From NCBI GenBank assembly GCA_905220665.1, contig CAJNAR010000170.1:310001-374000 (forward strand): 64,000 nt of DNA, given 5' to 3'. Positions within the stretch are counted from its first letter, which is position 1. Every line of letters begins with the position of its first letter. This stretch comes from Albugo candida. Lineage: Eukaryota > Oomycota > Peronosporomycetes > Albuginales > Albuginaceae. A model generated the notes under the pieces. That model searched no databases. It worked only from the letters and a program-made list of their open reading frames with translations, and was not told the origin of the DNA. Positions 47,517 to 57,265 of this stretch are shown here, piece after piece. The position numbers and the translations under genes were made by a program.

Positions 47517-48452
47517 ATGGACGACAACTTACGGCGTACGCTGCAAGTCTCGGTCAGCTCCGAACAGACTACATCCACTCCTAAAGTCAAAGAAAATGAG
47601 GCCGCACAAACGTCGGAGCAAAACCAAAATCTCCCGGTTATTTTAGGCGCTGCCGGAGCAGTGCTTATCATCCTCGCAGCTTTACTGTATATATTTTGGA
47701 TGAAGCGCAAACGGGATGCTCCGGGAAGTCAAGAGAACAATTTCAAGCACAAAGATTTGGCCACCAAAATGACAACCACTCCACATGACGTCATTCCCAC
47801 ATTGAGTGCGACTGCGACATCGTATCGAGATATAAACGAGAACAAAAAATGGAATGGGCAAAAGTCGACTGCATCAACAGCTCAAGAAATGCAAAGTTCA
47901 CTTGTTCACGTTCAGTCAGGAGCAGGAAGGACTTTAGACACGAAATATGGGCACCCGCAGCGTTTTAGAGATGCTAAGGAAATTCCTGTCGCTGCAAAAC
48001 CTTCTTGGATTGCTGACTTTACATCTCACCAACCAAGCGCACTATCTCCACGTGTTTCCTCGGTGTCTTCAATGAATGCTACTCCCAACTATCTGGGAGC
48101 TACTCAAATTGCGATGGCGGCAGCTATCAATGCTGGAGTGCATGTTGGAGGTGAGGAATTCAAGCTCCATTTGGATCACGATGTGGACGATCAAGGTCTA
48201 TCGGATGATGACGAGTATTTTTTTGATCGCCCTGGATCAATTGCTTCGGACCGCTTCAGTTCCATTAAGCTAGATCAAGACCGTATGAGCGAGAGAGATT
48301 CTTCAGTGTATCACCATTCCACATCCTTTTGCTCGGATGTATTTTCCGTTCGATCCTCAGTAACCAACGATGACGCTGATATTTATGAAGGAAGTCTCTC
48401 GTTTTCCGTAACGGAAGGAAGACCGAGCACCCGTCTATCAACTGAATTCTAA
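47517..48452 (+). CDS. Single-pass membrane protein with long Ser-rich tail, unknown function
   Basis: 311 aa. Residues 41-61 form one transmembrane helix (VILGAAGAVLIILAALLYIFW) followed by basic MKRKR, which predicts an outside N-terminus of about 40 residues and a cytosolic tail of about 250. The tail is Ser/Thr/Asp-rich, with an acidic block (LSDDDEYFFD) and many S-x-x-S sites. No signal peptide is encoded from this ATG, and a TAG codon lies directly upstream. Because GATTAG precedes the ATG, it could also be a splice acceptor with a signal-peptide exon further left. I do not recognise the family. Confidence 0.7.
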   Translation: MDDNLRRTLQVSVSSEQTTSTPKVKENEAAQTSEQNQNLPVILGAAGAVLIILAALLYIFWMKRKRDAPGSQENNFKHKDLATKMTTTPHDVIPTLSATATSYRDINENKKWNGQKSTASTAQEMQSSLVHVQSGAGRTLDTKYGHPQRFRDAKEIPVAAKPSWIADFTSHQPSALSPRVSSVSSMNATPNYLGATQIAMAAAINAGVHVGGEEFKLHLDHDVDDQGLSDDDEYFFDRPGSIASDRFSSIKLDQDRMSERDSSVYHHSTSFCSDVFSVRSSVTNDDADIYEGSLSFSVTEGRPSTRLSTEF

Positions 48453-48826
48453 CCAATCCGGAGTGATATTATCTGTATATCGTGTGTAGTGTTTGATGAA
48501 ACGATATCATTCAACCAATCAAAGGTGTGCAATTGGTGTATACTCCATGTGTAGTAGCTGCTTGGAACCGAATCGAATCGTTCCCCGTGGATTTTTTATT
48601 AAGCGAATGCTGACATTTTCCATGTATGATTACTCAGTATTTTTTTCATTGGTTGTTCCTTCTATTCTATGCTTATAATACCTGAACAAATTCATACAAT
48701 CCATACTTCACTATACAAATGAACTGTCGCCCTACTGAATCAACTTCGTTTCTTGTCTTATTACAGCCTAGTCAATCCGTTGAGCTCGATATTGAAAAAA
48801 AGAGCACATGAGAGAGAAGTAATTAC
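48453..48826. other. Shared 3' region of two convergent genes
   Basis: 374 bp between the stop of the membrane-protein gene and the stop of the sugar transporter. No other feature is seen; it presumably holds both 3' UTRs. Confidence 0.4.
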
Positions 48827-50359
48827 TTATTTAACCTTGCTGAACTCTGCTTGGATTTCATCGATTGTCTTCCCCGAAGTCTCAGGAAGAGTGTAATAGA
48901 TAAAGACCCCGAAAAAGCCCAAAGTTCCAACAAAAGGAACGAATCCATAGTCTTTCAAAGCAGCAGCAATGAACGGATACGCGATACCAACGCAGAGATT
49001 GCATGCCCAATTGACAACGAGACATATGGATTGAGCATTGGCACGAACGTGGTCTGGGAAAACCTCGGCTGTGATTCCCCAAACAAGCGGACCTAGACTG
49101 CAGGAAAACGCCGTCACGTAGAGCGCCGTGAAAACAATTGTGAGCATACTGACGTTGATGAGCAAAGCTACCGTCATTCCGATGGCACTCAAAAACATGC
49201 AGAATATCCCACACAAGAGTAGAACACGCTTCTTGAACTTGCTCAATAAGTATCCGGTCATGAATGTCGGAAGTGCGTTGACCGTGTCAACAATTAAGTT
49301 TCCTACCCGAACATCTTTCAATCCAGCTCTTTTGAAAATATCGGAAGAGTAGAAGAAAACAGCGTTGATTCCTGATAATTGCTGTGCTGCTGAGCATCCT
49401 AAGGCCACGATCAGCTGAGGCCAGTAAAATCGGAACACGTCAATGAGGGACATTTCGACTTTGGTTGTGTCATACGGACGAGTTGATTTACACGATCGTC
49501 GTGTGATCTGCCCGTTCTCGTCGTATTGAACCAGGTCATTGTCGGATTCCAAATCCTGATCCTTCTTTTCGATCCATTTCAGTGCAGTTTTGATATTTTC
49601 ACGTCCAAAAAGTCGACCCAGTTCATTATGTGCTTTTTCTACATGTCCATTCGCTAATAGCCAGCTCGGTGACTCCACCATGTAAATCGGCGCCACTAAG
49701 AAATTCAGTGCACCAATAATTGTCGGAATTCCCGCATTGATTCGCCATCCAAGCTCCGTTCCAGCAAAGTAAAACGTGCAAGAGACGATAAAGATACCAG
49801 TAACAATGGATACTTGAATGCACGAGGATAACGCCCCACGTAGATGAGGAGGAGAAATCTCGCTCAAATAACTTCCCAGTACCGCTGTACCAGCACCAGA
49901 CGCGATTCCGGCGATGAAACGACCAGCAGCGAAAAGCCATACATTCTGGGCTATTGCTTGAAGCACCGATCCAATCATCATAACGACAGCATTCATCTGC
50001 AACATTCTTCGTCGTCCCAACTTATCTGCCGGATAGCTGGACCCTAGACTTCCAAACATTCCTCCCAATACCCAAGCATTCACCATCAATGTCCAATGCA
50101 ATTGTGTGTGCCCTGGAAACAAGACACATGTTCCAGGAACAACGGGTTTGGCGGCACAAGTGGCTTCGTCATGATATGGAGTGTAGTTGATTTGAGACAC
50201 AGACCATCCATACTGGAAACCTTGCATCAAGGAGATGATGGTACTAAAGTATAAAATCAAACGAGGTTTGAGCTCTTGCTTTGCGGAATCTTTCTCTTTG
50301 ATGTGGGGCGTGTGGCTGTGGTCGTAGTGAGCGCTCGCACCTGTTGAATGAGGAGCCAT
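48827..50359 (-). CDS. MFS sugar transporter, GLUT/SLC2 type
   Basis: 510 aa in one exon, ATG at 50359. Twelve hydrophobic segments are expected. Family signatures are clear: GWSVSQIN in TM1, PADKLGRRRMLQMN between TM2 and TM3, GRFIAGIASGAGT, YLSEISPPHLRG, QQLSGINAVFFYSSDIF in TM7, and PETSGKTIDEIQAEF after TM12. The QLSGIN motif and PETKG-like end are typical of facilitative glucose/fructose carriers. The N-terminus has a His-rich stretch (HSTGASAHYDHSHTPH). A plasma-membrane role in hexose uptake is likely, relevant if the organism feeds from a plant host (inference). Upstream, 548 bp separate it from the wax synthase gene on the same strand. Confidence 0.94.
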   Translation of the reverse strand: MAPHSTGASAHYDHSHTPHIKEKDSAKQELKPRLILYFSTIISLMQGFQYGWSVSQINYTPYHDEATCAAKPVVPGTCVLFPGHTQLHWTLMVNAWVLGGMFGSLGSSYPADKLGRRRMLQMNAVVMMIGSVLQAIAQNVWLFAAGRFIAGIASGAGTAVLGSYLSEISPPHLRGALSSCIQVSIVTGIFIVSCTFYFAGTELGWRINAGIPTIIGALNFLVAPIYMVESPSWLLANGHVEKAHNELGRLFGRENIKTALKWIEKKDQDLESDNDLVQYDENGQITRRSCKSTRPYDTTKVEMSLIDVFRFYWPQLIVALGCSAAQQLSGINAVFFYSSDIFKRAGLKDVRVGNLIVDTVNALPTFMTGYLLSKFKKRVLLLCGIFCMFLSAIGMTVALLINVSMLTIVFTALYVTAFSCSLGPLVWGITAEVFPDHVRANAQSICLVVNWACNLCVGIAYPFIAAALKDYGFVPFVGTLGFFGVFIYYTLPETSGKTIDEIQAEFSKVK

Positions 50360-50907
50360 TTTTTTTGTCCTCTGTCCTTGTGATTTTTATTGAGTGTGCC
50401 GGATGAGGAAAGATCAGAAATGATTGTCAAAATTTAAAAGATTTGGTCCAAATAATGTCCCAATGTCCCACTTTCACTTCTCAACATCAACGTGGATTTT
50501 CGCTTGATTATTACCTTTCCTCACGTGGTTCATTTTCCGTGAGAAATACTTCAATGAGAGAGTAGTGCTTTTGTTCCCAAGTTGCATTCCGAGAATGATG
50601 GAATGTTGGTATAGCCCGTTATTATGGATATCCTGTGTAAGCCGATGTTTGCACAGCGAAGTGAGTACTATTAAAACTTGTTTTTATTGATACATTATCA
50701 TAACTAATGGGATAGCTTGTAGTTGGACTTGACTTGTTCAACCCCTTCCACATCATCATTTAATAGAACTGAAAGGCGCACGTATCGGCAAAGTTGTTAC
50801 GATAGCTCCGTACATTTTGGCTTACAATGATTTCAGTAACTATATTTATTGCAGACGCTTTGATGCAATTTAGACGCTTCGAAAACGATACGAATTCTGT
50901 TCACTAA
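50360..50907. other. Spacer between sugar transporter and wax synthase/DGAT genes
   Basis: Contains the transporter promoter and the 3' end of the next gene. No open frame or RNA gene is supported. Confidence 0.4.
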
Positions 50908-52492
50908 TTACTTGGCATTCTCTCCTTTCAAAAGCGTGAGTTCTTCTTCCACGTATCGCGCAAAATCGTGTGGATCCACACCAACACTCTCATCAATGGA
51001 TATATCCCAATGCAATTCGTCTCCAACAGTGAGAACTAAGACACCAAGATTCAGATTTGGTGGCGGTGGAACAAACGCATGCAATTCGACCATTTTGTGC
51101 TTTGCAAACGAGCACGACAATGCGCCTGCATTCACATTAGAAATCGCAAGCGTGAGTTTCGATCCAGCATAGTACGTCATTGGTTTCAATATAGTTTCGG
51201 GTAAGTACGAGAACGCCTGAAGCGAGCAATAGAGGAAATACTTTGCCCAAGAATGTTTCATATCACTCATTTTATGTTTGATACATAAAAGTCGGTCAAT
51301 TGGATTGGAAATTCCCACTGGAAAGTCGATAATAAACGAAGAGAATTTGTTGCAAGTTTCTTGGATCTCTTCTGTGCTTGAGCGTATGTTGACGGGAATG
51401 GCAGCCCGGAGAACCAGTTTATCTGATACGGATCCCTTTAACAAAAGTGCTTTTCGTATTGCACCTGCCACACAACTCAAAGTGGTATCATTGATCGTTG
51501 CGTTATGCCGCTTTGCAACTGCTTTAATGTCCATTACTTTGAAGTTCTTTGTGGATGAAAGTCTCCTCATTCCGGTTCCAGGACGATTAAATATCGTTTG
51601 AGGCTCTGACCGGAAGCACAATGCCAATAAAAAATGCAGAACAAGCCGGAAGGTTCTGGATAGGTACACCAGAAGATGGAAGATGCGTCCGACAGCGACA
51701 CGAATAATCATGCTTTTCTTCGAAGATCGCTGTAGGCGTTCAAGCTTGGCCAAATTCGCTTCAATAGCTTCCCGTTGATCACTCAGTTTTGCAAGCATCA
51801 GCATCGAGGACATTCCGTCGCCCAGACAGTGATGAGCTTTCATGCACAATACCGAATGACTTGGTCGTTCTGTCGACTCTTTTCGGTCTTGCAACAAATG
51901 AAATTCCCATAAAGGTTTCGACTCATCTAACGGCTGATTCCGTGCGGCTTCGACTGCTTCAAGCACCGATTCTGACTCGAGATGATGTGAAAAGATATGT
52001 TTGGAAACATCAAAATCTGGAATTTCCACGTAAGATCTGGCATCACGAACCACCACGGATCGAAATCGAATGAGAAATGGATCTTGAATGACTTTTTCAA
52101 CGATTTCTATTGCCTCTTTTCGCGTCAATATACTTTAACATAGAGTTTGATTATTGGAGCACTTGCGGTATAAAAGAAGCGCGTCGTACCCTTCTAAAAC
52201 CATATAAGTCACAGGAACGGACGGATTCGATTTCGTCTCTGTGATCAGAGTAGTCAATCCGATATTGCTCATTTTTCGAGAGGCTAAAATGGTTCGAAAT
52301 GTTACACAGAAATATCTGCCAAATTCAGCCCGTACCTCTCGCATTCGATCTTCCCTCACTATTTAAGAGAATAGTGATTTTGCGGCGATTCTCAAGATAC
52401 GTATAGAGCGCCCATCCGACAAGTACAGCAAGCGGTGTGAAGAAAAGAAATTGATAGTTATTTTCGTATATCAAAATCGAAGCATTCGTCAT
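50908..52492 (-). CDS. Wax ester synthase/diacylglycerol acyltransferase (WS/DGAT) family, membrane-anchored
   Basis: Three exons (52492-52336, 52283-52190, 52132-50908; introns of 52 and 57 nt) give 491 aa. A hydrophobic segment near residues 15-31 (FLFFTPLAVLVGWALY) precedes basic residues, predicting an ER-type anchor. The acyltransferase N-terminal half has DPFLIRFRSVVV, PLDESKPLWEFHLL and the catalytic KAHHCLGDGMS (HHxxxDG) near residue 184. The C-terminal half has NDTTLSCVAGAIRKAL and LAISNVNAG, as in plant WSD1. The enzyme would join acyl-CoA to fatty alcohol or diacylglycerol for storage lipid. The second intron carries an in-frame TAA and ends in TTAAAG; splicing it gives the conserved join LEG-ILTRKEA. 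Confidence 0.9.
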
Positions 52493-52551
52493 TGTGCGAT
52501 CCCCTCGATTGACTTTACTGAATTGCGACGGTACTTATATCCAAAGTCAAA
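52493..52551. promoter_or_regulatory. 59-bp divergent promoter between WS/DGAT and CCDC61
   Basis: The two start codons, on opposite strands, are only 59 bp apart, so both 5' UTRs and core promoters must share or overlap this DNA. I see no TATA box. The start codons could lie further in if first exons are longer. Confidence 0.55.
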
Positions 52552-54656
52552 ATGGAAAATGAGGTATCCACTGCGATAAGTTTTCACGATATCAAGTACA
52601 TTGTTACTGTTGCAGTGCATCAACAACAATTATCCGTACAAGTAGAATATGAAGATTCACATAATACTCTTTCTTCATCGTCTAACTCGTATCCTAATGC
52701 GTTATCGACTCCATGCTGGATCGGGCATTTTTCGAGCAACTGTAAGAATTGCTACACCTCTATGTCGTTATGTTATAAAGTAATATCGATTATAGATATT
52801 CAGGATCTCACGCGCAAAACTGGAAACTTTAAGCGCTTTGGAGTTTTCGCAAATATGCTCATTTCAGCGGTACAGCGGCGAAGCGAAGCAGTTTTTATCG
52901 ATCTCTTTACGACGGCTGATCTGGTACATCCATTATTTTTCCCTGATAGTCAATTCTCTAGACCGAAATCCGTGTTATAGGAGCGCTTTCGTTTGCAAAA
53001 GCTCGGTAACCGATCAATACCGATTCCTTCATGGCCGACGGATCTCTCTGCACGCGAGAATTCGGATTCTAAACGATACTTGATCCTCACATATGCTGTA
53101 GAATTCGATCGGGTGCACTATCCACTGCCGCTGTGCCACGTTGAAGCTCCCGATACCGAGATTTTGGAGCGAATTGTTAGAAGATTGAGGAGACAACTAC
53201 ACGACATTACAACCGAAGAGACCACGACTTTGAGGAGAAAGATTGCTGTTTTGGAAGACGAGAACCGCAGCTTCAAAGCGTTAGCAGAAAAATCGTCAGA
53301 GAAGAATACACAAGGGGCTCCGGATCCTCCACAGAAAGAAAACTTTCAGCTGAAAGAACTCGAATTGGAGCTGCAAACGATGAAAGAGGAGAATCACGAG
53401 TTGATGGAAGCACATACACAATTGCAAAGACGCTCTCAGGAAGATCTTTTACAACTCAAAAGAGAATTACAGTAAGAAAATCGTGGAAGCAGTAGAGCCC
53501 TTGACCGCTCTATACGCACAGGTTGCTTCAAACTCAACGACAGACAGATCGAATGGAATCGGAGCGTCCAAAGGCGGCCACCATGGAGAATGATGATACA
53601 AAGACACTTGTAAGAGTAGTTTTTCAGGATGCAGATGGACTTTATTGTTATGTCAAATAGGAATTCCTGAGCTTAACGCTAGAAGAAACACGATCCGAGC
53701 TCAAGCAAACGCGGCATCAGATGCTTGAAATCGATCAACTGAACCGAGAACTAAAACGTCAGCTCGCAATAGCGCATACCAAACTCACACAATCCAAATC
53801 TGGAGGAACTGCTGCTTTGAGACCTCAGAAAACACAATTGCGATCAAGACGTTTCATAGACCCGGAAGACAGCGATGAAAGTGAATCATGCAAGACTCCT
53901 GGTCTATCTTCAGCCAGATCCAAACCTTCATTTCGTCGCTTTGATCCGACTGCGTATCATCGCGAAAGACAACAACGAATGGAAGCGAGACGACAACTGA
54001 CACCTGGAATCCCCACACGCTCCACTTCCCATCTCAGAACCGGATACTCTTCCGGCCATTCGCATCACGGTTCTGAATATACTTCAGCTTCCTCGCAAGA
54101 CTCGGACAGTTGTATCCGATCCAGCCGCTCACGTCGACGATCCACTCGTTCACAACTCATCGCACGTCAACGAGAATCCGTCGAACGACTCTCTTCACCC
54201 AAAATAAAAGCTTGTTTGCCTCCACGATCCAGCTCAGTCGATCGTAAGCGAGTAATTGCAGGAAGACGACCACCATTTGGATCGCGTGCATGCAGTCAGT
54301 CGAGTCTGGATTCAGATACGGCGAGTGCATCGGAAATGAAGATAAGAGGAACCACCACATCTCATCGGCGTGCAAATACCAAACGGCTGACGGAAGCTCG
54401 TCCTGCTCCTGTTTTAAAAGCGGCTCAAGATGCAATCTGGACGAAAAAACCATCCACTCGCGCTGTGGTGAAAGAATCGTCAGACTCTGTTCAGCTCGCA
54501 GATACGTCTGTGGACTCGTTTAGCGATATTGATGAGCGACTGAAAGCACTGCAGAACTTTCTTCGTCAGGCAAAAGAACGAGGGAGGCCTTCAACAAGCG
54601 AAGCCTCAACTGCGAGCACAAATGCTATGGAGAACATGCCTCCATGTGGAGCTTGA
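52552..54656 (+). CDS. CCDC61: CCDC61/VFL3-type centriole protein
   Basis: Five exons (52552-52741, 52796-52923, 52981-53471, 53522-53609, 53661-54656; introns 50-57 nt) give 630 aa. The N-terminal head (residues 1-170) matches CCDC61: HDIKYIVTVAVHQQQLSVQVE, DLTRKTGNFKRFGVFANML, and SKRYLILTYAVEFDRVHYPLPL. A coiled coil covers about residues 185-330. The rest is Arg/Ser-rich and disordered. CCDC61 is an XRCC4/SAS6-superfamily protein that dimerises by its head, polymerises, and organises basal-body rootlets and centriolar satellites. Its Chlamydomonas relative VFL3 sets flagellar position. This fits an organism with flagellated zoospores. It ends 29 bp from the convergent SHAQKYF gene. Confidence 0.93.
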
Positions 54657-54685
54657 GCACAGTTTATCACATTGTCGTCAATAAG

Positions 54686-55705
54686 TTAATCGCTGTCGAC
54701 TTGTTCTTTGAGAATGTGCCAGGTGGTAACCTGTGAAAAGGAAGAGCACGTGTCATCATACTGTGAGTTCCATTGAATAGACGAATTGTCTCGAGCGCAT
54801 TCCATCCAGATTGCTTCTCCGGAATGAGTCATGCTCGACGCAACAAAGCTTTTCGGACACTTGGTAGCTTCTCTGGGCGTCGAAGTCTCCCAGTAGAACG
54901 ATTCATTCAAAAGCATCGGAATTCCCCTCTCGACTGAGGATGATTGCCGACGTTTTGGGGAAGGGCACAAAAGACATTCAATCACGTCGTCTCTCATTGC
55001 AGCTTGTTCTGCATCGAGAAGCATTACATCAAGCCCTGTCGATTCACAGGTATCAGATTCCATATTCACCTGGTGGAATGGATAATGAAACTCAAAAGCC
55101 CGAGTATTCAACTGACAAGACGACTCATCTTGCACTCTGTCGTCTTTGAAAGCAGCAGAGAAGGCCATTTTCTGTGCCGCTCGTTGCTGCTTTTGAAGAT
55201 ATTTTTGTGCGTGCGTTCGGATCTGCACGAGCGTTCGAGTGGAGACGAGCTTTGAGATCTTTTTCCAAGACTTTCCATACAATTTGAGACCGTGAAGGAA
55301 AAGCTCATGTTCACGCTTACTCCATCGACCGATGTGCGTATTAGCGGTTACATTATTGGGTGTGGTTGGAATTGAGCGAGCGCTTTGCTTTGAAACCAGA
55401 TGGGAAGCGTTCGAGATTGACTCGGAAGGAAACCGATGCGCTTCATCCAGAATGCATGTTGATCCCGGTCCGGTTACTTGCTGGCTCGTGTCGAGAACTG
55501 AACCGTGCAGTTGGTCTTCCAATTGTGTATCGAGATCGAGATCGATGGGAATGCTGCATAGATCTGTTGGAAGATAAGAGCTATCAAATGGGTATCCATC
55601 AACCTCAGTGAGGAATGGAAGCTTCCAGCTTGGTGGTTGTCGGCTTGTAGCCCATTGAGCTGTTGCGAATTCACTGTTCAGTATCCGCTTTTGTTCGTCC
55701 GTCAT
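54686..55705 (-). CDS. Single-repeat SHAQKYF-type MYB protein
   Basis: 339 aa in one exon, ATG at 55705. One MYB-like repeat lies near residues 127-175: GRWSKREHELFLHGLKLYGKSWKKISKLV, ending RTHAQKYLQKQ. The canonical SHAQKYF is THAQKYL here. Such proteins act as DNA-binding regulators in plants, amoebae and oomycetes. In Phytophthora several are linked to sporulation. The N-terminus and the C-terminus are polar and without domains; the C-terminus includes a CPSPKRRQSSS basic patch. Targets unknown. Confidence 0.9.
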   Translation of the reverse strand: MTDEQKRILNSEFATAQWATSRQPPSWKLPFLTEVDGYPFDSSYLPTDLCSIPIDLDLDTQLEDQLHGSVLDTSQQVTGPGSTCILDEAHRFPSESISNASHLVSKQSARSIPTTPNNVTANTHIGRWSKREHELFLHGLKLYGKSWKKISKLVSTRTLVQIRTHAQKYLQKQQRAAQKMAFSAAFKDDRVQDESSCQLNTRAFEFHYPFHQVNMESDTCESTGLDVMLLDAEQAAMRDDVIECLLCPSPKRRQSSSVERGIPMLLNESFYWETSTPREATKCPKSFVASSMTHSGEAIWMECARDNSSIQWNSQYDDTCSSFSQVTTWHILKEQVDSD

Positions 55706-56283
55706 GCAGCATTCAATACTGAAGAACAGTGCGTCAAGTAAGGAAGCACCAAGTGCTTGGCTTTTGTTATGAAATGACAGTGCGGTGCATTTTTGGCAAT
55801 GACGTCGCTGGAAATAGAAACAGACAAAGATAGAGACAGATGCGATGTATACTTATTTTCAGAATTGTACTCGGTATTCCCGTACTTTGTTAAGTACGAC
55901 CTCATGCAATGAGAATTTATCAAAATATAGCGAACGTCTATTTGAAGCGATGAATCTGCGCATATATCGTTATAGCTCAATAAATCGTGTCATAATCCCT
56001 CCTGTAACAGCAGTAGTTCTGCATCAGTTCCTTTCCCCTCCACGTAGTAGTAAATAGTGTTTCAATTAATATCAGTACGCCATTGCATAATTCAACGCTT
56101 AAGACGCTTTTCAGACACGCTAATTGCACATAGTCGATCGCCTATTTCCCATAGCTACATAGAGCGTACGATCGAGAATGAGTGCAAGGCGGCAAGCGAT
56201 CGTAATGCAACTCAATGTTACAATCTTTTTAATCCAGTAAAATCGACCGTTCCTATTTTTATCCAATGTATCAATGGAACGAA
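55706..56283. other. Divergent promoter region between SHAQKYF MYB and SAP30-PHD genes
   Basis: 578 bp between divergent start codons. Two frames occur but lack motifs. Nothing else is recognised. Confidence 0.45.
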
Positions 56284-57189
56284 ATGAAGATAATGGATCC
56301 AGCTAAAAATGCTTCGTCCATCGCGTACACAAAACCGCTCTATCCGCCTCGATTGATGGTCGACTTTACAAAGATCGGTGTACGTTCATAAAGCCTTTGC
56401 ATTCCTCCACTGATCCTTTCTTCCACACAGAGAGAAACATTAGAAAAGTATGCGCATATGTACCATTTGGATCTGTCCATTTACGAGTCGTACGGCAAAG
56501 AGGAGCTGGCAGCATTAGTAGCGCGTCATTTTGACAGTTCATTGAATGTCGATGAGGAAGACTCCATTATTTCTTTCATTCAGCGCGTTCGGAATGGCGA
56601 GAAATGTAATGGAATTCGATTGAATGAGAAAAAAGAAAAAAAGAGCTCAAGCCGAAAACGTCAGCGAGAAGACTCGATCACGGAATACCCCTCCAGTTAC
56701 CCAATTTTGGCAAAAAGTCTGGGTGGAATCGGAAGCGGATTATCGAGTTTGGGCGGTGTGATCGCCGCCGATGGAGCCTACGGTGAGGAATTCGCGCCAA
56801 GGGGCCGCGAAATAAGCGATTCGATCCCTTCTCGTGCATCCTTTCCACACTCAAATAAGCAGATTGAATATTCCGGTGGCGTTTTGACCAATCTGTCAAA
56901 AAAAGGGGATAAAAAATCCGGTCGAAGTGTTTTATCCGCTGCAGAGGAAGACAACGATCTTTATTGCATTTGCAGTCGTCCAAGTTATGGAAATATGATC
57001 GCTTGCGATGGAAAGAAGTGTCCGAATCCGTCACAATGGTACCATTTGGAATGTGTCGGCCTCGGTGATGGACGTCACCCCAACACGTGGTTCTGCCCCG
57101 AATGCGATCCAAAAGGGTTTACAGCCATGATGAACAAGAAAAAGAAGAGTAAAGCATCACGTTCGAAATCACCCGGCGCTATGAAATAG
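56284..57189 (+). CDS. SAP30-like Sin3-binding domain plus ING-type PHD finger protein
   Basis: Two exons (56284-56379, 56431-57189; 51-nt intron) give 284 aa. Residues 25-85 (VDFTKIGRETLEKYAHMYHLDL, ELAALVARHF, DSIISFIQRVR) follow the helical pattern of the SAP30 Sin3-binding domain. A basic linker (KKEKKSSSRKRQRED) and a Gly/Ser-rich region come next. Residues 221-269 are a PHD finger of ING type: CICSRPSYGNMIACDGKKCPN, WYHLECVGL, WFCPEC, with Cys4-His-Cys3. ING-type fingers read H3K4me3. A lysine-rich tail follows. Likely a subunit of a Sin3/HDAC-like complex that itself reads H3K4me3 (inference). In animals these two domains are on separate proteins. Confidence 0.82.
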
Positions 57190-57265
57190 GTCGTTTTGCT
57201 AGAACTATAGGAAATATGCACAATATATATTCATGGTCACCGTTTTCTCAAATATGCGAACTCTA

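Noticed and set aside
52133..52189. A premature stop making WS/DGAT a pseudogene
   Set aside because: A 57-nt GT-AG intron of normal local size removes the TAA and restores a conserved join. The remaining exons are open.
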